A stretch of DNA of 64,000 bases from Charina bottae (taxonomy: Eukaryota > Chordata > Lepidosauria > Squamata > Charinaidae). The position numbers were made by a program, and so were the translations under genes. The notes beneath the pieces were generated by a model, which worked only from the letters and a program-made list of their open reading frames with translations, was not told where the DNA came from and did not search any database. Where the stretch lies: positions 57,864,914 to 57,928,913 of the forward strand of contig JALMGJ010000002.1 of assembly GCA_023362775.1 (NCBI GenBank). Direction: 5' to 3'. Of this stretch, positions 55,041 through 64,000 are shown one piece after another (position 1 is the first letter of the stretch; every line of letters starts with the position of its first letter).

Positions 55041-56810
55041 CTCAAACTCTAAGCTTCTTCGTGTGAAGGAGAAAAATAAAAATATGTCACTGTAACTCCT
55101 CCAAATAACAATGGTCTTCCACATTGCCACTACAGATGGCTAGCTACATAAAGTCAGTCAGTCAGTCAGTAAGTCATCACTGAATAAATCCCAATGTCCT
55201 GGATCCCATTGGACTGAAACAAAAAGATGCCCAAGCTGTATTAAACCTCAGCTTAGTCTATCTTGGTATTTCATAATGGCAGACCAAATTGCTAAAGAAA
55301 AAGGTTAGAATTCTCTTTGGGAATCAAAGAGCTACCAGAATGTTACAAACAGATTTAATTGTTCTTTATACCAATTTCAAACCACTTTTGAACTTAAGTT
55401 ATAATATGTCATATTTCTCTTCCCAACAGCAGTCATACAAATACATCTAGGAAGATCTAAATTAAGGTCTGAACATTGGAAAAGTTTTCTACCAATATAA
55501 AAGTTCTTAGATTTTTGACAGTAGATGATCATTCAGTATATCTGAAATGATAAGAATACCACACAGATGAAAGCCAAACAGACTTACTAGTTTTCTGTCA
55601 CCTCCCAGTACAACAATGAACACTCCATCTAGACATTCTTCAAATCTGCCTCAACTTTTCTAGGAAATGGCACCTATTTATCTTGCTCGCTTCTAGGATC
55701 ATGGTGCTCTTTTGGGGAGTTATAATTCACGTTCAGTAATCAGGTTCTATTCTCAACTTACTGAACTGGCAATCAATTCCCTGCTGTTATTTGGGTTGAA
55801 AGCTAAAATCTAAACAAAAAGAGGAACAAATAATATATAAGTGTTAAATCTGTTAAATGGGAGATGGCAGATCACATTAAACCACATGCCTTTAAGTATA
55901 CTGGTGTATTGCAAGTGACTTATGATATATAATATTACTCCTGACTTCTTCACTGTGCAACATGCCATAAGGGGAAAAAAAATGGGGAAGATTTGTTCTT
56001 ATCCTTCTTGGGGAGGAATCTATTGTACAACACCCTTACTGATGAAGTAGAGACTTTGCAGTCACATTGCAAAGCATATTATTCCTATGGCTGCAATCCT
56101 ACACACAATAATTTCAATATCCCATGAAAGGGACTTATGTGCAAATGAATGTGTAGAAATATGCCACACAATATCTTATTTGAAAGATATGTGTTTTCTT
56201 GTGGGGAAAAAAGTCTTAGAAATATGTCAGATTGCACAGATCACTCCATTCAAACAAACCCTTGGTTGGCTGGTTGGTTGGTTGGTTGGTTGGTTGTTGT
56301 TTTTTTCCACTACTGACCTCTGAACAGCTATAATATTTTACTTTACTAATTCAAAATATCTGGAAATAAATTAGGACCCCATATCTCTAAAGTTGGTTGT
56401 ATTACGAAGCAAAATTTTGTGACTATTGCTGACTGATATGACTGTTAATGGCTGGTTGAGAGTTTCCTAGATGAAATGGAACTTGGTGTAAGAACTAGTT
56501 GCTTCTTTCCTGGCAATGGGACATGATATCCTTCTGCACCATCTCTGCCTTCTTCCACCCACCCCCACCCAGTTACAGAAGAGCTGCTATGTAATTGTCA
56601 CATGTTAGGCTGGCAGCTTGCTGATGTCTGTAAAATGTGATGCTTCTCCAGTGTTCCCAATTCTAGATAAGGTGTATCCAGGAAGTGCGAGGAAAGGATT
56701 CATAGGATTGATGAGTCATCATAAAGTTGAAACAATTTATTTACATCAGTTTGTTTATTTATTATAATATGTATATACTGACCAGATCCAAACAGACACA
56801 TGGCAGTTTT
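55041..56810. other. No recognisable feature
   Basis: AT-rich DNA. A (TTGG)n microsatellite lies at 56258-56297, and a four-unit 'agtc' run at 55154-55170. Confidence 0.55.
56258..56297. repeat. (TTGG)n microsatellite
   Basis: About nine TTGG-type units with one change. Confidence 0.9.
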
Positions 56811-56812
56811 AT

Positions 56813-57300
56813 GCTGATTGATTATGTGCCATCAAGTCAGTGTTGACTCTTAGCAACCACATAGATAAATTTTCTCCATGATGATCCATCAGATTTTCTC
56901 CAAGATGATCTATCTCTAACTTGGTCCTTCAGGTCTTCTAATGATGCACCCATTACCACCGGAAGTGAGTCCATCCACCTTGATGCTGGTCATCCTCTTC
57001 TTCTCTTTCCTTCCACCTTTCCCAGCATTAGAACCTTCTCTATATAGGTAATTCTTTGCATAATGTATCGAAAGTAGGGTAATTTGAGCCTGGTCATATG
57101 TGCCTCAAGTGAGAATTATGGGATGATTTGTTCGATGACCCATTTGTTTGTTTTCTTGACTGTCCACAGTATCCTCAGACGTCTTTTCCACACCAAAGTT
57201 CAAAAGCATAAATACTCTTCCTATCCTGATTCTTCAAAATCCAAATTATGGGAAGTAATAGATCCATTTGTTCTACAGTACATTGTTCCAACTCCACCTA
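56813..57300 (-). mobile_element. Old RTE 3' end (third lineage)
   Basis: Shares 'tatgtgccatcaagtcagtg', 'tctttccttccacctttccc' and 'ttctttgcataatgtat' with the copies at 31007 and 36225. Contains the C-terminal KVEGK-like block and the 3' UTR on the minus strand. An extra imperfect repeat of the 'atgatccatcagattttctc' unit occurs at 56880-56912. Confidence 0.75.
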
Positions 57301-57309
57301 TAGTCTCTG

Positions 57310-58600
57310 TCCAGTATCTTTAAAGGAAAACACCATAGGATAGAAGCCTGTTTCTACTAGCAGATTTTGTTTATGTGTGAGAACAAGAACAGTCTATGAA
57401 AGCAAGAGTGTAGTACCATTGCTATTAATAGTTAGTTTGTACAGACTATAGTTGAATAAAAGATGCATACTATAATCCAGAAAGATGAGTGAGAGTGCTT
57501 TAATAGGGTATACAACCTAGCCCTATAAATCTATGCTTCCTTGCACATCTCACTATCTTCAATTGTACTTATTTCAAAATAATTATGTAAGATTGAAGGA
57601 GTTTAGCTCCTAGTAGACATCTGTGGGATTGGGATAAAATCAAAGAGAAGTTTAAAATCTAAATAGCTGGCTTCTGCACTTTGGAGGGAAAAATCTGCAG
57701 TTGAAAGCAGTTGAGAATGAGGTAAATTAAACTTAAAAAGCTGAGGATGTTTAGAACATTTTATTTATTTATTTGAGCAGAGCACCTGCAAGATTAACTT
57801 ATATCAGTTGAGCAGATTTGCTTAAAGCACAAATCTACCATAGAAACTCTACAATAGAGACCATTCTCTATTTGTTTTAAATGTTTTTAAAGGGGGCACT
57901 GGTGCCTTCATAGACTATTTTTGAGTTCAAAACTGGAAACAAGAGTGCCTGAAGAATTATTTCATATCAGCCTTAACTAGATTAAAAAGCTTTCATAAAA
58001 TGCTATCAGCATCCAAGGAGATAGAAAATTGCAGTTGTGCATCCCAAGATAACAAGAGAATGAATGAATGCAATAACTACATTCTTTAAAATAATTTGTA
58101 TGTTTGTGTTTAAAAGGCAAAAGTTACCAGAGGACCTGGAGCATTGCCAAAATGTAATTACCATATTATTTACTCCTAAAATTGTTTTACTCTACAGGAG
58201 AAAAAGTAAAACCAGCATTTTATAAGCTCTGACTTAAATATTACTGGGCTGAATATCACTGCATGTTTGTTTTTTAAATCTTCAGTTTCACGGATTTCTT
58301 GGACTTTGATTTCATAATTTTCTTTTAAAATAGAAGAAGATTCTGGCGATTTTCATGAATAGGTTCAGGTTTCTTGCATGGATTTTAATTCTGCGGTAAC
58401 TCAGGCCTCTCTGTGTGAATATCTTTCATTGTATAACTTCTCTTCAGCAGACTGCAGCTACCCTGGCCTCCCACGCTTTAGTTAAACCTAAAGGGGAGAC
58501 ATTGCAAACAAACTTTTTCCAGCAGGTTTACAGCATTAACCAAAACAAACCTAGCATTTACCAGAATCTTACAAAAATAAATCTCAGAGTTTTCATCAAA
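57310..58600. other. No recognisable feature
   Basis: AT-rich DNA, nothing identified. Confidence 0.55.
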
Positions 58601-58689
58601 AGAAATGCCAGGCAGTGTTGAGAATGAGCTAGAGAAACCATTAAAAAAAGCTTTCAGAAATGTTGATTTCCAGGCCAAATCTTGTGGTA

Positions 58690-59165
58690 CACCTATTCTT
58701 TTTAATTTTCTAACTTTAACCAGGTTATTTGAGGGACCACCTCTCCCAGATTATGTCTACTCATCACACTCAATCAGAAGAGACATGCTCCAGGTCTCGT
58801 CTATTAGGGAGTGCCATCTGATGGGGCCCAGGAAGAGAGCCTTTTCTGTCATGGTGGCCTCCCTTTGGACCATCATCCCCCCAGAGGTTAGACTGGCCCG
58901 GACCCAGCTGGCCCTTTCCAAGGCCTTAAAGATATGGTTCTGTCACCAGGCGTGGGGGCCAGGAGATGTGTCTAAGAGAGTACAATGGTTATGTTGATTT
59001 TTCATTCATAAGTTTGTTTTTACTCTGGCTGTAGTTTATATGTGTGTTGTCATTTCCTGTTTGTTTTTAATGATTTATGCTGTTTTTAAATATTGTTATC
59101 CACACAGGCTCATGAAGTTGAGATGGGTGGTCATACAAATTGAAATAATAAACAAACAAACCTGT
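58690..59165 (+). mobile_element. CR1 LINE 3' fragment, plus strand
   Basis: 58730-58980 encodes a diverged CR1 C-terminus: SSIRECHLMGPRKRAFSVMV, SLWTIIPPEVRLART, SKALKIWFCHQAW. The terminal block 'gttgagatgggtggtcatac' and a loose (AAAC)n tail follow at 59120-59162. Confidence 0.8.
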
Positions 59166-59406
59166 TTGACACCAGTATTTCATGGTCAGTTGTACGATCT
59201 GTACCTTGAAGTGTCTTAGCTAAGTGGATTACTCTTTATCCTCTCTTTCCTATTATGTAGTTAACTTGAATATTTGTTTACTGAGCCTTCCTGTGATAAT
59301 ACACACACACAGAGAGACACACACACTACCCTTAGAAATAAGCTACTATTAAAAATACTATTAGTGATTCCCAGTATACATTGCATGCAAGGACTTATGG
59401 ATAAGG
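59166..59406. other. No gene seen; short CA-rich tract
   Basis: A CA/GA-rich simple stretch at 59302-59332; otherwise unremarkable. Confidence 0.5.
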
Positions 59407-59528
59407 GGACAGAGCAGTGTTTCTCAACGTTGACAACTTTAAGACGTGTGGATGTCAACTTCCAGAATTCTGGGAGTTGATATCCACACATCTTAAAGTT
59501 ACTAAGGTTGAGAACCACTGGGATAGAG
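59407..59528. mobile_element. Palindromic hAT miniature element (MITE)
   Basis: The element 59415-59520 starts CAGTGTTTCTCAAC and ends GTTGAGAACCACTG, and the two halves are imperfect reverse complements over nearly the whole length (106 bp). The 8-bp flanks are ggacagag and ggatagag, one mismatch, the hAT TSD size. No coding sequence. The CAGTG...TCTCAAC end is typical of hAT (Charlie-like) families. Confidence 0.85.
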
Positions 59529-60815
59529 TAATCATTTTAGCCTTGTCATTAACATCCTGTTTGCTACTGATCTTTGTAGTGTGAAAATCTAGAAAAGAAA
59601 GATTACTTGCATTCAGTTGAATATACAGAAATATTCTTTGTGATTGAGATTAGGGAACACTTGTGCATATTTAAACAGGCAGATACAAGTGCTATTTTTA
59701 AGCATCTGTCCCGATCTATCAGAAATGAAGGAGCAGGATCTGGGTCACCTGTTTTTTTCTGAGGCAGCAGGAACCTTGGCCTCCCTGCTGATAGATTTGT
59801 TTTCAGTTTATCTTCTTCTTGGCTGCTGCATAAAATTGATTTTAAAAAATAGAGTGGTTTTTTAGAATGTTTATGGGTTTTTGTGCAAGCCACACAATTA
59901 TGTATTATGTAAAATGGAATATAAATTCTTAAAATTTACCTAAATTGCCAACCACTGAACCATCATTTTGTAAATAATCCCTGTCATATATCTATGCAAC
60001 TGTCCTATCAGGTCAAATAAACAAATAGGGTGGAGGGTGCATCCAGTTATCAAAATCCATAGCTGTAGATTATTTCTTTGTCCAAAAAAGCTTACTATAT
60101 TCTTATAATTATTAATCCTGTGCCTTAAGAATCAAAGATTGTTGAGTGTTAGAAGTACCATGATGTGCTCTCATCTTTACTATTCATTTTGGCAATGCAC
60201 CCTAGGGGAGAATAAGGCTGTACATTAAGCAGTTGCAAGAAGCTATAAATCTCCTTTGATTGGATAGGCACTTCTCACTGCCTTTAAGTAATGACATAAC
60301 AAATGCAAATTGCTTTTGGACTTAATTCAGGAAAGAGAAATTAGGCTGACTTCCCTGTTGTATAAAGCTGAGAAACAATGTAGCTCTAAGAAAGGAGTGA
60401 GATGGATGTTCCTTAGTCTGGTGCAGATTCTATTTTACATGTGAAGCCCACATACTAACAATAATACATCCCTTCCTACTACAGTTATCACTATTCATAT
60501 TGATAGCCAAAGGTAGAATCATCAGTGGTTCATGTTAGGATTGTTTGCCTAATCTGCACAATTAAGCATGGATCCATTTAACATTTGTCATGGATGAATC
60601 ACCCCAAGCATATATTGGAATGGCTTAAAATAAGACAAGTCATTCCCTGCCCCTCAGACATTGAGCAATAGGTATTTTTGAGCCAATCTGAATTGGACTT
60701 GGAATTCAAACCCTAATTAAAATCCCACCCAGAGAAAAATCATACATTGTTGAATTGGGCAGATTATTTTATATTCACTGTGGGCTCTCTTATGTGTTTC
60801 CAATATAAGGGAATA
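59529..60815. other. No recognisable feature
   Basis: AT-rich DNA without motifs. Confidence 0.55.
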
Positions 60816-60821
60816 AATATA

Positions 60822-61735
60822 GCTCAGGGTTGAACTGTGGAGTCCTTGGTGCTCTTTGAGCTTGGTTGTTTGCTTGCAGATGTTTCATTACCCAACTAGG
60901 TAACATCATCAGTGCGAGTGAGGGTGCAGTTTGCTCCCTGTTCAGATAATGTGGTTTTCTCCTTGGTAGTTCATTGATTAGGGTATTGTTTTCTGCTTGA
61001 TTGTTTGCCTGGCGTTAATCCCTGCTTATGTGGGTGTTGGCTGCTGGAGAGGATGTGTTATGGTCTTTTTGTTTCCTTCTTAGCTTTTTTATTGTCTCTT
61101 TTGAATGGTGTGTAAATGTGGTTTATCTCTATGTGTCTATTGATGGCTGATTTGTCTGAATGACAAGCTTCCAGGAATTCCCTAGCATTTTTGGATTTAG
61201 CTTGGTCTAGGATGTAGGATGTAGGATGTTTCCCAGTTGAAAGTATGGTTGAGTCTGTCCATGTGTTGTGAGATTAAGGAGTTTTCATCATGTCGCTAGT
61301 TGGTGTTCATGGATCTTTTTGATAAAGTGGCATGGGTATCCATTTTGTTGGAAGATGTTCTATAGGTTGCCTGTTTCCTTTTTCTGGTGTTCTGTGTCTC
61401 TGCTCATCTGAATAATGTTCTTACACAGCTCCTCTTGTGGGAGGTTGGGTTTTTACTTTGGTGATGGAGCACTTGGTTAGTGCGGGTTGTTTTGCAATAG
61501 ACTTACATTTCAAATTTGCTGTCATTTCCTCTGCTGATGAGGATATCCAGGAAGGGTAGTGTGCTGTTGTTTTCTTCCTCCCTTGTGAATTTTATCCCTT
61601 TGAAGATGTTGTTGATTGTTTCATGTGACTTCTCTAGTTGTTCTTTTTTTATTATGACAAAGGTGTCATCTACATACCATATCCATACTTTTGGTTGTAT
61701 GTGTGGGAGTTATGTGTTCTATATTATTTAGTTAT
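60822..61735 (-). mobile_element. Penelope-like retroelement, 5'-truncated and decayed
   Basis: On the minus strand, near 61690-61500: WYVDDTFVIIKKEQLEKSH (RT active-site box YVDD), KFTREEE, then LPFLDILISR, the order expected of Penelope RT. Further down there are stops and frameshifts, a REFLEA...[11 protein letters not shown] stretch like the Penelope C-terminal region, then the terminal sequence 'ctgatgatgttacctagttg' to 60822. Only the end of the RT and the C-terminal region remain. Confidence 0.8.
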
Positions 61736-61920
61736 ATGTTAGTTATATGTTAGATAGTTATATGGAAGTTATATGTGTTCTATGATGGGGAAATAGGCCA
61801 TAAAATCCTTTGTAAATACATAAATAAAATAAAATATCTTGAGGGTGTCAGCTGTAGGAAGGCTATTTTAACATCAGTTTTTAAAGAGTCACTCGCAGAA
61901 TGTAGAAGTGGGAGTACTGA

Positions 61921-63228
61921 GATGCCAGTAAGGTAATGCTCAAGATCTTGCAAGGTAGACTCCAGCAATTCATGGGGCGAGAATTGCCAGATGTACAAGC
62001 TGGGTTTAGAAAAGGCAGAGGAACTAGAGACCAAATTGCCAATATCCGCTGGATAATGGAGAAAGCCATGGAGTTTCAGAAAAACATCTATTTTTGTTTT
62101 ATTGACTATTCTAAAGCCTTTGACTGTGTGGATCATAACAAATTGTGGCAAGTTCTTGGTGGTATGGGGATACCAGGTCATCTTGTTTGCCTCCTGAGGA
62201 ATCTGTATAACGACCAAGTAGCAACGGTAAGAACAGAGCACGGAACAACGGACTGGTTTAAGATTGGGAAAGGAGTACGGCAGGGCTGTATACTCTCACC
62301 ATACCTATTCAACCTGTACGCAGAACACATCATGCGACGTGCTGGGCTTGAGGAATCCAAGGCTGGAGTTAAAATCGCTGGAAGAAACATTAACAATCTC
62401 AGATATGCAGATGATACCACTTTGATGGCTGAAAGCGAGGAGGAGTTGAGGAGCCTTATGACGAAGGTGAAAGAAGAAAGTGCAAAAGCTGGGTTGCAGC
62501 TAAACCTCAAAAAAACCAAGATTATGGCAACGAGCTTGATTGATGACTGGCAAATAGAGGGAGAAAAAGTGGAGGCAGTGACAGACTTTGTATTTCTAGG
62601 CGCAAAGATTACTGCAGACGCTGACTGCAGCCAGGAAATCAGAAGACGTCTACTTCTTGGGAGGAGAGCAATGACAAATCTCGATAAAATAGTTAAGAGC
62701 AGAGACATCACACTGACAACAAAGGTCTGCATAGTTAAAGCAATGGTATTCCCTGTAGTAACCTATGGCTGTGAGAGCTGGACCATAAGGAAGGCTGAGC
62801 GAAGGAAGATAGATGCTTTCGAACTGTGGTGTTGGAGGAAAATTCTGAGAGTGCCTTGGACTGCAAGAAGATCAAACCAGTCCAAACTCCAGGAAATAAA
62901 GCCAGACTGCTCACTTGAGGGAATGATATTAAAGGCAAAACTAAAGTACTTTGGCCACATCATGAGAAGACAGGATACCCTGGAGAAGAAGCTGATGCTA
63001 GGGAAAGTGGAAGGCAAAAGGAAGAGGGGCCAGACTTTAGAATAGTCAATAAAACAGAAATAGATGTTTTTCTGAAACTCCCTGGCTTTCTCCATTATCC
63101 AGAGGATATTGGTAATTTGGTCTCTAGTTCCTCTGCCTTTTCTAAACCCAGCTTGTACATCTGGCAATTCTCGCTCCATGAATTGCTGGAGTCTACCTTG
63201 CAGGATCGTGAGCATTACCTTACTGGCA
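61921..63228 (+). mobile_element. RTE second lineage, fold-back copy
   Basis: 61921-63039 is a plus-strand piece from ASKVMLKILQ to KRKRG, truncated at both ends. 63040-63228 is a minus-strand piece covering ASKVMLTILQ to FIDYSKV, i.e. an inverted near-copy of 61921-62113. The two arms of about 190 bp differ at several sites, so the right piece is not a simple recent copy of the left. No TSD was found. Confidence 0.85.
61936..63045 (+). pseudogene. RTE second-lineage RT, open but truncated
   Basis: 369 codons: GFRKGRGTRDQ, FIDYSKAFDCVDHNKLW, VRQGCILSP, LRYADDTTLMAE (catalytic pair intact), FLGAKITADADCS, GCESWTIRKAERRKIDAFE, KLKYFGHIMRRQD, KVEGKRKRG. It then runs into unrelated QTLE at the fold-back joint. 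The RT start, APE and last about 40 residues are missing. No internal stop or frameshift. Confidence 0.88.
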
Positions 63229-63233
63229 TACAA

Positions 63234-64000
63234 AAAAAATTGTCCCTCTTTGTAGCACTCCTTGACTTCAAACAAGCCTTTGACTCAATATCCAGAAATG
63301 TTCTTTGGGAAAAAGTAAAAAATACAACTATCGATAGGTGTCTCCTTCATCTCATACAGAAATTATATTCCAAATCCACCTTAAGAGTGAGGTGTAACCC
63401 CCGCGGGACCCTCTCTGGCATAGTAAATGTGCAGAAAGGTGTGCGACAAGGATGTATTCTTGGCCCCTCCCTTTTTAATCTCTATATTAATTCATTGGTG
63501 GACCTCTTACATAACATGGATATCCATGCACCCAATCTAGCACAGCACAAAATTCCAATTCTCCTATACCCTGATGCTGTTGCTATAATTTCACAAACCC
63601 CCGTTGGATTGAAATGAGTAATTGCAGCAACATTAAGGTACTGCAGACAAAATCATTTGGTTCTCAACTTTGATAAATCAAAAATTTTGGTTTTTGCTAA
63701 GAGAGCTAGGCAGCATTCCTGGAGAGTAGAAGGGCATAAATTAGAGCAGGTTAATGCATTTATATACCTTGGGGTGGTCTTCCACTCAAAAGGTACTTGG
63801 AATGCACACCAGAATTACATAGTGCAATCAGCCCTTAGGTCAATGAACACCATTAAATGGTTTTTTTACACTGGTGGAAGACAATTAGTACCTGTTCTAT
63901 AGGGACATTAGGTCAATCTACATTTTGCCCCTAGTAGATAAATTCTCTGGAAATCCAGATAATTTTTACATGAACTATCTTCTTCAGGATCTAAACCCAT
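63234..64000 (+). pseudogene. Non-LTR RT of another LINE clade, runs off the window
   Basis: From LFVALLDFKQAFDSISRNVLW (palm motif A) through KGVRQGCILGPSLFNLYINS to the active-site region. That region reads LLYPDAVAII where a (F/Y)xDD box is expected, so the catalytic pair is lost. A TGA at 63615-63617 interrupts, and the same frame continues through LVLNFDKSKILVFAK and FIYLGVVFHSKGTW. It fits neither the RTE nor the CR1 copies here; I suspect an R4/Dong-like or other clade but cannot decide. The 5' part is missing, directly abutting the fold-back RTE. Confidence 0.75.

Noticed and set aside
1..64000. CRISPR array, operons, phage-like or toxin-antitoxin modules
   Set aside because: The window is vertebrate nuclear DNA. 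The tandem repeats are microsatellites or LTR repeats, without the regular repeat-spacer pattern.

Overview
This is a vertebrate nuclear window, AT-rich and gene-poor, and I find no host gene exon, tRNA or rRNA gene that I can defend. The repeats point to a squamate reptile (lizard or snake). Several Bov-B (RTE clade) LINE copies sit beside three Sauria-type tRNA SINEs whose 3' ends copy the Bov-B tail. There are also CR1/L3-like LINEs with (ATTT)n ends, squamate L1 pieces, Penelope-like elements, hAT miniature elements and solo LTRs. Species cannot be named from the sequence alone.

Layout. 1-3.4 kb: microsatellite, CR1 tail, and a 1.14-kb solo LTR (691-1830) with 5-bp target-site duplication (TSD) and a long open frame. 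3.4-4.26 kb: Sauria SINE split by a 473-bp solo LTR. 4.3-9.4 kb: two adjacent Bov-B insertions, the first a twin-primed inversion, the second full-length but broken and split by a GC-rich hAT element. 11-14.4 kb: SINE, L1-type remnants, CR1 tail, Sauria SINE. 14.65-16.3 kb: Bov-B with an intact 509-codon reverse transcriptase frame. 16.7-19.2 kb: CR1 tails and a CR1 copy with a 372-codon fragment. 20-26 kb: simple repeats, a perfect 119-bp hairpin, two tRNA SINEs, CR1 3' ends. 26.6-29 kb: two 5'-truncated Bov-B copies. 30.3-35.7 kb: Sauria SINE, then an old RTE carrying a nested Bov-B and a nested solo LTR. 36.2-38.8 kb: old RTE with a nested L1 3' end, then CR1. 42.7-45.5 kb: Penelope-like hairpin and a nearly complete copy of a second RTE lineage. 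46-60 kb: mostly unannotatable AT-rich DNA with LTR candidates, decayed CR1, a second-lineage RTE fragment, an old RTE 3' end and a hAT miniature element. 60.8-64 kb: Penelope-like element, a fold-back RTE copy and a different LINE running off the window.

How the parts relate: autonomous LINEs (Bov-B/RTE, CR1, L1, Penelope) supply reverse transcriptase. Sauria SINEs appear to borrow the Bov-B machinery through a shared 3' end, and LTR and hAT elements insert into older LINEs, which gives relative dates. Every protein frame seen is a transposon fragment or remnant. Nothing here looks like a new multi-gene system. The notable items are rearranged insertions: twin priming, fold-backs, perfect hairpins and recurrent internal deletions.
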